Positions 1-7,260 are shown, counted from the stretch's first letter. The stretch is 48,233 bases of DNA from Orenia metallireducens (GCF_003001995.1 NZ_PVNB01000027.1:1-48233); one strand, 5' to 3'. A program made the numbers and translations. The notes: generated by a model not told the origin, from the sequence alone.

Positions 1-2
1 AT

Positions 3-383
3 GAAGGTGAAGTTACAGCACAATCACCAGCTTCAGGATTAACATATTTACAAGTTTATGCTGTATATTCCGCTCAGTATGGTGGGTATGAATATGTTTA
101 TAACGATCCTAATTTACTTTCTACAAACCATGACCATGGCGGAACCCCATTATATATTGTTACATTAGAGGTAGGCTATGGGGATAACAGAATTGCTAAA
201 ATGAACGGTAGTACTTTGTCATCCGTTTATTCTCGAAAATATGATCCTAATGGTGATAATATAATTGATGGCTGGTATTATTGGTGGGATGTAACTGGTT
301 ATGAACATGGTAAGTTTACTTATGAAAATACATCAACTAATTACCCATGGAATACAATGTCTGATTGGATTTATATTAAATAA
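3..383 (+). CDS. C-terminal part of a Ca-loop protein (5' end outside window)
   Basis: The frame is open from the window edge to a TAA at 383, giving about 126 residues with no start needed, so this is the end of a longer gene. I do not recognise the family. A loop reading DPNGDNIID resembles a DxNxD calcium-binding loop (EF-hand/dockerin style), followed by the aromatic stretch WYYWWDVTGYEHGKF. A second, truncated copy of this end lies at 3066-3224, where the loop is the more canonical DTNGDGYMD. In both places a gene of the MQVSAVNSQ family faces it tail to tail, so the two gene types form a duplicated pair. A secreted or surface location is a guess from the Tyr/Asn-rich, Cys-free sequence; no signal peptide is visible because the N-terminus is missing. 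Confidence 0.6.
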   Translation, partial: EGEVTAQSPASGLTYLQVYAVYSAQYGGYEYVYNDPNLLSTNHDHGGTPLYIVTLEVGYGDNRIAKMNGSTLSSVYSRKYDPNGDNIIDGWYYWWDVTGYEHGKFTYENTSTNYPWNTMSDWIYIK

Positions 384-395
384 AACCTTACTTAT

Positions 396-434
396 AATCA
401 AGAATCGAAGGATTAATCCTTCGATTTTTGATTA
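396..434. terminator. bidirectional terminator
   Basis: An inverted repeat of about 19 bp per arm sits between the convergent genes ending at 383 and 413. The right arm carries a T-run (cgatttttgatt) and the left arm supplies A residues, so it can serve both strands. It slightly overlaps the last codons of the minus-strand gene. Confidence 0.75.
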
Positions 435-904
435 TAATTAAGTTCTTTTAAAGCATTAAGTATTTTTTGATTAACTTTAGTTCCTAATAGGTTACCTGCC
501 CTTCTAGAACCTTCTAGTACAGCTTCAAATTCTTCAATCCAATTCCTCCTGCCATGACTATCTGCTTTAGTCCTAAAATAACTTGCATTAGGAATATTTT
601 TGGTAAATTCCTTCCAATGGGAAGATTCTTCTGGATTAAAAATCATAATTGCATAAGTGGACTTAGATATTTTGCCATTATCACATAGTGCTTTAGATAT
701 TTTACGAAATTCATCAAAAGTAGCATTAGTAATATCGTATTTTTTAGATATTTCCTCTATAGTTGGAGAATCAGTTACATTCTTATTCTCTGATTGAGAT
801 TCATTGATAATATTTTTTATATTAGTTTCTTTATTTACTCTATTATTATTAATTTTATCCTTCTGATAATAATTTACTTGAGAATTAACAGCACTTACTT
901 GCAT
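413..904 (-). CDS. hypothetical protein, MQVSAVNSQ family (copy 1)
   Basis: 163 residues; RBS aaggagg lies just upstream of the ATG. Three zones are visible: an N-terminal leader MQVSAVNSQVNYYQKDK, an Asn/Lys/Ser-rich probably disordered linker (about residues 18-65), and a C-terminal domain of about 95 residues with ISKKYDITNATFDEF and NWIEEFEAVLEGSR. Copy 2 at 3265-3738 has the same leader and the matching motifs ITNMSFDDL and NWLEEFEAEAEQ, so they are paralogs. Function is unknown. The leader followed by a disordered linker is reminiscent of FlgM-like or flagellar-export substrates, but that is weak inference. The gene faces the Ca-loop gene end at 383 across a shared terminator. Confidence 0.7.
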   Translation of the reverse strand: MQVSAVNSQVNYYQKDKINNNRVNKETNIKNIINESQSENKNVTDSPTIEEISKKYDITNATFDEFRKISKALCDNGKISKSTYAIMIFNPEESSHWKEFTKNIPNASYFRTKADSHGRRNWIEEFEAVLEGSRRAGNLLGTKVNQKILNALKELNYNQKSKD

Positions 905-1105
905 TTTATCTTCCTCCTTTTTAATATTTTTACAAATAACACTAGTTATATTATATAATTTTTGTATTAATAGTCAAATATTAATTATTGAATGGAATAA
1001 ACAGGTATAACGAAAATTTTAACTTTATTAATCTTTGTTTGCCTTTTCTTATCATTAGCCTCCAAGCTATAATCATTCCAGCAAAGACCAGCAGTAATAA
1101 TTACA
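865..1105. repeat. long direct repeat, copy A (partner 3699-3939)
   Basis: About 241 bp that match 3699-3939 nearly base for base. The repeat covers the first codons, RBS and promoter region of the MQVSAVNSQ gene and about 150 bp of upstream non-coding DNA (shared segment cctccaagctataatcatt, with one mismatch). The strong conservation of upstream DNA shows that the duplication included the regulatory region and is recent, or is kept uniform by recombination. Confidence 0.85.
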
Positions 1106-1155
1106 GCATCAGAAAGATCAGAGAAAACCCGCCTCTGACCTTACTTATTTCACTC

Positions 1156-1324
1156 CGCACCCACCCTTGATATTCTCTACCTTATGAGTGAGATTAATGT
1201 GCCATAAAGTTAAATGAAAAATTACTTAGTCTAATCGAATTGTTGTTGTTTTTCCAATAAATAATTATTATCCATATCTATGATAATATGTTAAAATAAA
1301 ACTAATGATAAGGAGGAGAGTTTA
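1156..1324 (+). repeat. conserved leader of small membrane protein gene, copy A (partner 44142-44311)
   Basis: Non-coding DNA upstream of the pseudogene at 1325 that is closely similar to 44142-44311, starting at cgcacccaccc and including the segment ataattattatccatat. It carries the gene's promoter region and the strong RBS aaggaggag. Conservation of about 170 bp of leader with the gene shows that leader and gene moved as one unit. Confidence 0.75.
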
Positions 1325-1553
1325 ATGAATAAATCATTTGGAGAGCTATTTATCTCTTATTTTATTTCTAATGTTTTTCTATACTTTCAAAAACCCTGTT
1401 AAATCTTTTTAGGTTAGTAGGATATGAATGTTTGATGAGCAAAGTGATCCTAGTAAAGCTATTATTAAACAATATAAGATAATCTCTGTTATAGGTATGG
1501 TAATAACAGCTATAATTTTCATAATTATTACTGAGAAATTATTTTCTGCTTAA
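1325..1553 (+). pseudogene. broken copy of small membrane protein gene at 44312
   Basis: Starts with ATG after aaggaggag and reads [15 protein letters not shown], the same as the intact copy at 44312. It then loses about 28-30 bp corresponding to the hydrophobic segment YSFIICLF, which shifts the frame and ends translation after about 26 residues. Downstream DNA still matches the intact gene ([15 protein letters not shown] and the second hydrophobic segment) up to a TAA at 1551-1553, which shows the ancestral C-terminus (roughly ITEKLFSA). The intact copy lost that natural end, so the two copies complement each other as a record of the original gene. Confidence 0.8.
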
Positions 1554-1618
1554 TTGTAATGTACTAATATTATTTAGAGAGAAGAATTTCATTTTCTAAT
1601 CTGTGTAGAGGTGATATT

Positions 1619-1792
1619 TTGAAAAAACTTTTAAATACTATTATGCTTTGGATAATTTTAATTACTTTATGTACAATTATTATTTATCCACTTAGTAAAT
1701 ATATTAAATCTAGATTAATTTTAAATCCTTTAGCAGTTATAATAATAATAATAGCAAAACCTTATGTAGAGAAATTTTTAATAAAGAAATAG
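1619..1792 (+). CDS. small membrane protein (57 aa)
   Basis: TTG start at 1619 after the RBS gaggtg; the frame runs to TAG at 1790-1792. The product of about 57 residues has two hydrophobic stretches (roughly residues 8-27, IMLWIILITLCTIIIYPL, and 35-46, NPLAVIIIIIA) separated by a Lys/Arg-containing hinge and a basic C-terminus (KFLIKK). This is the layout of a small two-helix membrane peptide. No family is recognised. It follows the broken small-membrane-protein gene on the same strand and ends at a strong terminator. It could be a phage-like or toxin-like peptide, but nothing in the sequence decides this. Confidence 0.5.
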   Translation: MKKLLNTIMLWIILITLCTIIIYPLSKYIKSRLILNPLAVIIIIIAKPYVEKFLIKK

Positions 1793-1827
1793 CAACGAAA
1801 GCTTTTTGCTTTCGTTGCTATTTTTTA
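1791..1827. terminator. bidirectional terminator
   Basis: A 12-bp stem (agcaacgaaagc / gctttcgttgct) with a short T-rich loop, followed by a T6 run on the + strand. It lies between the 57-aa gene ending at 1792 and the convergent minus-strand gene ending at 1825. Confidence 0.85.
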
Positions 1828-2169
1828 ATGATAAAATAATTTCCATTCTACATATGCTGCAGGATAATTACTGTTTGTGTTTGGTTCTATAGTACATACT
1901 AGAGTAACATCATAACCTTTACCTAATTCCACTAAAGCTCTTTTAAATAAATTTTTTCTGGAATTAGCTGCATCTTGCATAAGTCCGAAAAATGCACCAA
2001 TAGCGATCCCACCTGTAGTTGAATTTGTTAATAGAGTACTAATTACTCCACTAATAACAGCATCACTAAAAGCAGAACCTGTTGTTAAGGGAAATCCAGT
2101 TTCTTCCTCATAAGCCCTTCTTATAGCTTCATCATCATATTCAATTACAGTTTTATTATTTGTAGCCAT
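1825..2169 (-). CDS. hypothetical small protein, possible bacteriocin or secreted peptide
   Basis: 114 residues with RBS aaggaggaaataatt before the ATG. The N-terminal 30 residues are acidic (VIEYDDEAIRRAYEEETG), then comes a glycine/alanine/serine-rich mildly hydrophobic stretch (about residues 30-66, including TTGGIAIGAFFG), then a basic segment and a C-terminal part rich in aromatic residues. I recognise no family. Context is suggestive: on the same strand just upstream lie a UviB-like holin peptide and a UviA-like sigma factor. In Clostridium perfringens pIP404 such genes accompany a bacteriocin gene. A role as an exported peptide or immunity protein is inference only. Confidence 0.5.
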   Translation of the reverse strand: MATNNKTVIEYDDEAIRRAYEEETGFPLTTGSAFSDAVISGVISTLLTNSTTGGIAIGAFFGLMQDAANSRKNLFKRALVELGKGYDVTLVCTIEPNTNSNYPAAYVEWKLFYH

Positions 2170-2283
2170 AATTATTTCCTCCTTTTAATTTTTTTATAAA
2201 TTTTAATCCAACCGGTTGTTTTGTCTTACACTTAATAACAACGTACTTAGCAAATGATTTGTAAACCTGAAATTTTTATTTTT

Positions 2284-2511
2284 TTAATTTTTGTATAGAT
2301 AATCTTTGATTTCATTCAAATCATCCTTCATAATCTCTACAATATTTAGCTTATCAGTAAGTTGAGTAATTATATTTTGGTATTTCTCTTCCCTTTCTTC
2401 TTGCTTTAAATCTCTCTTTTCTTGAGCCTTTAAGATATAGAAGATAAGAACAACTGCTAATACTGCCCATATTCCTTGAGACAAAGCCAAGTCTAATACT
2501 TTACTTTCCAT
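2284..2511 (-). CDS. BhlA/UviB-family holin-like peptide
   Basis: 75 residues counted from ATG at 2511, chosen over an upstream TTG because aaggtggtg sits at RBS distance before this ATG. Layout is typical of the BhlA/UviB family: short N-terminus, one transmembrane helix (GIWAVLAVVLIFYIL), then a charged coiled-coil tail (KAQEKRDLKQEEREEKYQ, ending DDLNEIKDYL). Family members are thought to permeabilise the membrane to release bacteriocins; uviB was described on the bacteriocin plasmid pIP404. Here it lies directly downstream of a UviA-like sigma gene and upstream of an unknown 114-aa peptide gene, all on the minus strand. No second membrane segment is present. Confidence 0.75.
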   Translation of the reverse strand: MESKVLDLALSQGIWAVLAVVLIFYILKAQEKRDLKQEEREEKYQNIITQLTDKLNIVEIMKDDLNEIKDYLYKN

Positions 2512-2535
2512 TAAGTTCACCACCTTATTCAATTG

Positions 2536-3044
2536 CTATAAAGCTAAATATTTTCGAATCCTATCTAAGGCTCGATTTTTGGCTCTATTAACAGCTTGTC
2601 TAGAAATATGCAATCTCTTTCCTATCTCATCTTCTGAATAGCCCATAAGAAACTTTGCTTTTAAGATCTTTCTTTGTAAGTCAGTTAACAGTGTTGGTAA
2701 TTTTTGGTTAAAATTTTATCCTCTTTTTCGGGAATACTCTTATCTGCTACTATATCTAAATTTATTTCACATTCCTCTTGAACTCCTTGTACATGTTTTC
2801 TGAATAGATCTATCTTTTTATGTTTTAATGACACATATATGTAATTGATAGCCTGCCCTTCATGATCTATTTCTTTTATTTTAAGAGTCTTAATTATTGT
2901 AATGAAAGAGATAATCAAATCAGTCTCAGCTTCTTCATACTTTAATTCATTGCTATACTTTTTAATTAGTGGCTTAAATCGACTTAAAAGCTCCATCAAG
3001 GAATCCTTATCACCTTTTTTAGCTTCCTTTATTAACTTAATCAA
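2536..3044 (-). pseudogene. UviA/TcdR-like sigma factor, frameshifted
   Basis: The first frame (3044 to 2685) encodes sigma region 2: KEAKKGDKDSLMELLSRFKP, a helix pair, and YIYVSLKHKKIDLFRK. It ends prematurely at TKNYQHC. In the next frame, DNA from about 2700 to a TAG at 2536-2538 encodes sigma region 4: LTDLQRKILKAKF, then GYSEDEIGKRLHISRQAVNR, a clear helix-turn-helix. One extra A in the run of five A's (minus strand, near 2701) would join the halves. The whole would be about 170 residues, the size of group 5 sigma factors such as UviA, TcdR and BotR, which drive toxin and bacteriocin genes. It may be a dead gene, a sequencing slip, or slippage-dependent expression. Confidence 0.75.
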
Positions 3045-3065
3045 GTATAACCTCTCCTTTTGTAG

Positions 3066-3224
3066 AACTTTACTTTTGGTAAATCACCTACTAACAAACT
3101 TATTGATACTAATGGTGATGGATATATGGATAGTGTATTTAAACAATGGGATCTTACCGGATATGAATCAGGAAAATTTGAATATTCAAATGGATTTTAT
3201 TCAAATTATATAATTATTCAATAG
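3066..3224 (+). pseudogene. truncated second copy of the Ca-loop protein C-terminus
   Basis: An open frame after a stop at 3063-3065 reads TFGKSPTNKLIDTNGDGYMD, then QWDLTGYESGKFEYSNG, ending at TAG 3222-3224. It parallels the protein end at 201-383 (DPNGDNIID, WDVTGYEHGKF). There is no proper start and only about 52 residues remain, so the upstream part is gone. Its 5' boundary abuts the start of the sigma-factor gene at 3044 on the other strand, which suggests that the sigma/holin segment was inserted next to, or replaced, the 5' part. Confidence 0.65.
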
Positions 3225-3268
3225 AGATAAAAGAGCTCCTGTCTAGACAGGAGCTCTTTTATCTCTAT
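3221..3268. terminator. 48-bp perfect palindrome acting as bidirectional terminator
   Basis: Positions 3221-3268 read the same on both strands, centred on gtctagac, with ctcttttatctc in the right arm. It overlaps the stop codons of both convergent reading frames (3224 on + and 3265 on -). A terminator role follows from the position; the perfect symmetry over 48 bp is unusual. Confidence 0.75.
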
Positions 3269-3738
3269 AATATTTTTTTAAAAACATCGATGTTTTTTTT
3301 ATAACTATCATATCCGGACATACAACCAAATTGCTTTTGTTGTTCTGCTTCAGCTTCAAATTCCTCTAGCCAATTTATTTTTTCTTCTTTCCAGTTCCCC
3401 TCATTTTTTGTTGAAGTTAAAAAAGGTTTTACTTTATATCCTTGTTTTGCTTGTGCTATTTCCATCATCTCTGGATATATAATTAATTGTCCAAATTTCT
3501 TAGGAGAAATTTGTTTAGCATCCAATAGTTTATTACAAACAACTTTCAAATCATCAAAAGACATGTTAGTAATATCATATTCTTTAGATAACTCGTCCCA
3601 AATATCTGGATTAGCTACTCTATTATCTGTCTTTTTTGAATTATCAATATTGTCTTTAATATTAAATTTTTGATTATTATTGTTTATTATTTTTTTTTGA
3701 TAATAATTCACTTGAGAATTAACGGCACTTACTTGCAT
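3265..3738 (-). CDS. hypothetical protein, MQVSAVNSQ family (copy 2)
   Basis: 157 residues with RBS aaggaggaaaa. Same plan as the gene at 413-904: leader MQVSAVNSQVNYYQKK, Asn/Asp-rich linker (residues 17-45), then a C-terminal domain with SKEYDITNMSFDDL, a central YPEMMEIAQAKQGYKVKPFL and NWLEEFEAEAEQQKQFG. The two proteins share the ends and scattered motifs but diverge in the middle, so duplication was followed by divergence while the 5' region stayed nearly identical. Function unknown. The pairing with a Ca-loop protein in both copies suggests a functional link, for example partner or antagonist, but there is no direct evidence. Confidence 0.7.
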   Translation of the reverse strand: MQVSAVNSQVNYYQKKIINNNNQKFNIKDNIDNSKKTDNRVANPDIWDELSKEYDITNMSFDDLKVVCNKLLDAKQISPKKFGQLIIYPEMMEIAQAKQGYKVKPFLTSTKNEGNWKEEKINWLEEFEAEAEQQKQFGCMSGYDSYKKNIDVFKKIL

Positions 3739-3939
3739 TTTATTTTCCTCCTTTTTTATATTTTTACAAATAACACTAGTTATATTATATAATTTTTGTA
3801 TTAATAGTCAAATATTAATTATTAAATTGAATAAACAGATTTAACAAAAATTTTAACTTTATTACTCTTTGTTTGCCTTTTCTTATCATTAGACTCCAAG
3901 CTATAATCATTACTGCCAATACCAGCAGTAATAATTACA
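3699..3939. repeat. long direct repeat, copy B (partner 865-1105)
   Basis: Second copy of the 241-bp repeat that spans the first codons and upstream region of the MQVSAVNSQ genes. Differences are scattered single bases and one short change near 3905-3925. Outside 3939 the two copies diverge abruptly, which marks the duplication boundary. Confidence 0.85.
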
Positions 3940-4050
3940 ACTCTCCGACAAGAAGAGTTTATTGGGGCAAACAAGTATTTAATATACTTCTTTTTAACTT
4001 TTATGTATATCAATAAATACATATATACTCTTATACATAAATATTTACTC

Positions 4051-4397
4051 TCAATCATCCATTGCCATTAGGACTCCTTTTAATTCCTCCTTAAACTTAT
4101 CCTCTAAAGCTCCAATTATAAAATCCTCTTTATTAGGTCTGAACTTCTCTGGCACCACTTCCGTCATCTTCTCATACTCCTGATTATACTTCTCTAGCTC
4201 TTTCTCTGTTAACATTTCATACCTCTCTACAGCCATCTCTTTAGCATTCTTCTCTTTCTCTGTTCTTCTTCTTTTCTCTTAGCTAACTCTTCTTCCTTGG
4301 CTTTCTTTTCTAACTCAGCACTAGAATAATGACCACTCTGACAAGATGCCTTTAAAAAACCCATAAAATTATCAGGTTGAACCTCCTTAGCATAGTC
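4051..4397 (-). pseudogene. relic of a RepB initiator C-terminus
   Basis: Two minus-strand frames match the last ~120 residues of the RepB gene at 42544-43749. The upstream piece (about 4397-4250) reads DYAKEVQPDNFMGFLKASC and SGHYSSAELEKKAKEEELAK. The downstream piece (4236-4051) reads MAVERYEMLTEKELEKYNQ, then VPEKFRPNKEDFIIGALEDK. A frame change and a deletion of the coiled-coil section lie near 4235-4260, and the N-terminal initiator domains are absent. The break at 4397 is abrupt (upstream DNA is unrelated), which suggests loss by recombination. It shows that this plasmid once carried a further RepB-type replicon or a duplicated segment. Confidence 0.85.
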
Positions 4398-4442
4398 AAA
4401 CCTGTAAAGTAGTATATAGAATATAAAGTTGAATCTAATCAA

Positions 4443-4810
4443 GCAATCCTTCTAATCTTAACTCTAATTTCAATCAATATCTCACTAATTTTAAGTATTT
4501 ACTTACTAATTTTAATTGAACTTACCTCTCACTAATTACTATAACTCCAATACCTATAGCTATTCTCTTTTACATAAAAAGATTTTAAAGAGAAGATAAA
4601 TATTAAGTATAGCTTTAACCTCTCTATAAGAATTTTTACTGCCAAAAACACTTAACAGGCTCACTCTTAACCATAAATTTACAATTAAAACAAAAAAAGG
4701 ATAACCATAGCTAAAAACAGCTATAATTATCCTCAAATCTATAATTATTAACCAAAAAAGGACAGACTACTCCCTTGATAGTTGAGTTAAAAATTAATAA
4801 CTATCAATTC
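4443..4810. other. gene-free stretch with repeat fragments and hairpins
   Basis: About 370 bp without a supportable gene. It is AT-rich, with repeated short elements of the type actaattttaa/cttactaatt (4480-4550). Two hairpins lie at the right end: 4692-4733, and a nested one at about 4776-4825 (ttgatagtt / aactatcaa). It separates the RepB relic from the gene at 4811-5944. Confidence 0.5.
4692..4733 (-). terminator. terminator for the 4811-5944 gene
   Basis: A stem of about 15 bp with two mismatches (aggataaccatagct / agctataattatcct). On the minus strand it is followed by a T7 run (the A-run at 4692-4698 on +). It lies about 80 bp beyond the stop of the minus-strand gene. Confidence 0.7.
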
Positions 4811-5944
4811 TTAACTTTTAACTCGCAACGCCTGATCTTTGCTCTCTAAGAGCTTTAACAAGCAATTAACTGTATTATATTTTGAAAAGATATGGGGCAA
4901 TTTAGATAAGTTTTCAACTTCATTAAACACAAATTCGGAGATACCTCCAGTCTTCTTAATTACCTTCTTAATATTTTTCTTAGTACTATCAATTCTCATA
5001 TTAACTAGAAGAGATTTAACCCTTTCATAAAGATGATGACTTTCCACTTCTTCAATAGTATCCTCTACAATTCCGATTCCTAATTGGATGAAATTAAAGG
5101 TTAATCTAAGAGACTTCATCAATACCCGTTTAATCTTAGTCCAGAAATTATCTACAGTTTCAAAGATTACTCCAGCCAAATCCTGAATCAATTGACGCAG
5201 CTCCTTATAGCTGACCGCATTAGTGATATTCTTCAATGTAGTTTGTTTAATGCCAGTTTTCCCTGTATTGTTAGGCATATGATGTTTATGAGCTACTAGA
5301 TACCAGACTAAGCGGTAATGCTTAAGGTTATAGTTCTGTAGCTTTCTAAACATCTCCAAAGGCAGATTATAAGCCCCTTTACCACTTTTAATAAAGGCTT
5401 TTTTGTAGCCAGTAATAACATAGGAGTTAATAATATCCTGACGATTAACTATAATTAACTTGGCTTCTTCTAGCTTACTAATGGCCTCTACCACCTTAGA
5501 GTCCGAGCTATGTCCGATAAACTCTGCTATATCTTGAGTAGCTTGACCGCTAACCTCACCTACACTATTAGCATAATAACATAACGCATAATAGACATTA
5601 AACATTGTCTGAGTCATCTGGTGATTCCACTGTATCTTAAATTGGTACTCTAAAAATGGCATAAAAGCACCATCCTCCACCAATTCTAAATCTGTATACT
5701 GGCTATAATCTATAGCTTCAGCTTGTTGAGCTTCCATCTCTGACTGTCCACTGTTAGTTTTAGATTGCTGATAATCCTCTATAAACTCCAAATAATCCCT
5801 TGCTGCTACCGATAGTTCTTTAGCAGCTTTAGAACTGATTTTATCTGCTTCTCTTAAGTTACTTAATCTACTTTGAAAATTAATCAGTTGCTTTTGATTA
5901 ACTATATTCTTAATCTCTTCCTGTAGTTTTTCAATAATTGACAT
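4811..5944 (-). CDS. putative plasmid replication or winged-helix protein, unidentified family
   Basis: 377 residues from ATG at 5944, chosen because ggggagg lies at ideal distance; an upstream in-frame start at 6016 has no RBS. The first ~85 residues form a charged helical region (IIEKLQEEIKNIVNQKQ), with a Gln/Glu-rich linker to about residue 85. The central part (100-260) looks like a winged-helix DNA-binding domain: FNVYYALCYYANSVGEVSG, IAEFIGHSSDSKVVEAISKL and an aromatic/basic segment NLKHYRLVWYLVAHKHHMP. The C-terminal ~100 residues are basic and helical. The architecture recalls initiator or primosomal proteins on Firmicute plasmids, but no family is certain. Nearby RepB and partition relics support a plasmid-maintenance role. 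Confidence 0.6.
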   Translation of the reverse strand: MSIIEKLQEEIKNIVNQKQLINFQSRLSNLREADKISSKAAKELSVAARDYLEFIEDYQQSKTNSGQSEMEAQQAEAIDYSQYTDLELVEDGAFMPFLEYQFKIQWNHQMTQTMFNVYYALCYYANSVGEVSGQATQDIAEFIGHSSDSKVVEAISKLEEAKLIIVNRQDIINSYVITGYKKAFIKSGKGAYNLPLEMFRKLQNYNLKHYRLVWYLVAHKHHMPNNTGKTGIKQTTLKNITNAVSYKELRQLIQDLAGVIFETVDNFWTKIKRVLMKSLRLTFNFIQLGIGIVEDTIEEVESHHLYERVKSLLVNMRIDSTKKNIKKVIKKTGGISEFVFNEVENLSKLPHIFSKYNTVNCLLKLLESKDQALRVKS

Positions 5945-6141
5945 AAAAAACAACCTCCCCAATATTTTGAGCAGGTTTCCTAAACTTAAATACCCTTTGT
6001 CAATTTTTAACAACAATTAACCTCTTGACAATATCTGTACCTCTATGGTATCATAAAGGTACAAATTTGATACTATTTACAAGGGAAACCTTGTGATATT
6101 TAAGGTTTAAATACTTGGTGGTATTTTAGGAAACCTATTTT

Positions 6142-6180
6142 AAAAACTCCGTGTTGGCGCACGGTGTTTTTAGTTTTTTG
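6142..6180. terminator. hairpin terminator with GC core
   Basis: Inverted repeat aaaaactccgtg / cacggtgttttt with loop ttggcg and further T residues (agttttttg) downstream on +. It is the most GC-rich spot in the surrounding 700 bp. No gene ends just before it on +, so it may insulate the upstream region, or be an attenuator read from a promoter near 6030. Confidence 0.6.
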
Positions 6181-6531
6181 TATGTATTTGTTCAAAAACG
6201 AAGTAAACTTGTCCTAATTATATAGTAAAAATTTTAATTAGTCAACTTCTTTGCTTTTAGCTTAATGGTTTGAATGTAAACTGGCTAGATCAGCATATGC
6301 TATTAATTTAGTGCAGTTTGTCTAAAAATCTCTCTATATCTTTCTTTTATTCATATATTTTGACTATTTCTTCAATTGAGAAATTATAATATACTAATAA
6401 TATAATAAGACTTTACATAATTTAAGCAAAAATAAACTTATGTAAAAATAACTAACTATAATTTATATTTCTTATATAACCAGTACGATTGAATATAAGG
6501 CTATAATAGTCAATAATAAAATAAATAAGAG

Positions 6532-6579
6532 CCTACTATTTAGATATTTAAAAAGCTATATCTAGTAGTAGGTTTTTTA
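6532..6579 (+). terminator. hairpin terminator
   Basis: A stem of about 15 bp with one mismatch (cctactatttagatat / atatctagtagtagg), followed by ttttttaa. It lies about 110 bp upstream of the universal stress protein gene and could insulate it from upstream transcription. Confidence 0.65.
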
Positions 6580-6689
6580 ATATACTAATCATCTAAAAAG
6601 CTAGTAAATAGCCACAAAGCTTTTGAAAATAGTGGCAATAATGAAGATATGATTAAAATATATTAATGAAAGGAAGGTAGATTTAAATT

Positions 6690-7139
6690 ATGAAAATATT
6701 AGTAGCTATTAATGGATCAGATAGTTGCTCTAAGGTAGCACAAAAAGCTCAAGAAATGGCTTTATTATGTAAAGGAGAGGTTACATTTTTAACTATATTA
6801 ACTCCTGAACAGAAACTGATAACCTCTTTAGAAGAATATAATAAAGAGAATGAACTTATGGAAAAGAGAAAACAGGCAACAAAAAAAGCTTTAGAAACAT
6901 GCAGTATGGTTTATGGACAATGTGAGCTCACTTTAGGTAAACAAGGCTTACAAACCAAAAGAATAGTTAAAGAGGGAAATTATCCTGCCCAAGATATCTG
7001 TCAATATGCTAAAGAGAACGAGTTTGACTTAATAGTTGTTGCAGATAAAGAAAACAGTAGTATGAAAAATATTTTATTAGGAAGTACCACTGAAAAAATT
7101 GTTCGTCATTCCAAAATATCAGTCCTAGTTGTAAAATAA
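6690..7139 (+). CDS. universal stress protein, UspA family
   Basis: 149 residues, the normal length of a single-domain Usp; ATG preceded by gaaaggaagg. The Rossmann-like Usp fold shows at both ends: MKILVAINGSDSCSKVAQKA at the start, and the ATP-binding motif region LGSTTEKIVRHSKISVLVV at the end (G-S-T after the leucine-glycine turn, as in ATP-binding UspA types). A helical hairpin at about 45-75 carries an unusually charged segment. Usps are cytosolic stress and survival proteins whose exact targets vary. It stands alone, with hairpins on both sides, next to a partition-gene relic; its role on this plasmid is not apparent. Confidence 0.85.
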   Translation: MKILVAINGSDSCSKVAQKAQEMALLCKGEVTFLTILTPEQKLITSLEEYNKENELMEKRKQATKKALETCSMVYGQCELTLGKQGLQTKRIVKEGNYPAQDICQYAKENEFDLIVVADKENSSMKNILLGSTTEKIVRHSKISVLVVK

Positions 7140-7217
7140 TCAAAGATAGCTAAGATATATCATTACTTATATTAAGTTTGATCTTATTATCTTGATTATT
7201 TCTGATATTAAAACAAT

Positions 7218-7245
7218 AAAGTCTAGGATAAATATCCTAGGCTTT
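7218..7245 (+). terminator. terminator after the stress protein gene
   Basis: A 12-bp stem (aaagtctaggat / atcctaggcttt, one mismatch) with a 4-nt loop about 80 bp after the stop. The T-run is weak, so efficiency is uncertain. Confidence 0.6.
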
Positions 7246-7260
7246 AACCTATTTACTTAA

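Larger units (their letters stand above)
5945..6689. other. 745-bp gene-free region upstream of two divergent genes
   Basis: No supportable gene. The left part (6020-6110) has overlapping short repeats (ggtatcataaaggtac, gtacctctatggtat) and a possible -35 ttgaca at 6024-6029. Two hairpin terminators follow (6142-6180 and 6532-6579). The middle is featureless AT-rich DNA. It must carry the promoters of the minus-strand gene ending at 5944 and of the stress-protein gene starting at 6690. No iteron array like those beside the RepB genes is visible. Confidence 0.5.

Noticed and set aside
988-1170. 60-codon + strand ORF
   Set aside because: Lies in the duplicated upstream region of the MQVSAVNSQ gene, has no RBS, and the matching copy at 3820-4000 does not keep the frame.
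4227-4442. 71-codon ORF treated as an independent small protein
   Set aside because: Its central part is the RepB C-terminal block in a decayed copy, the first residues come from unrelated AT-rich DNA.
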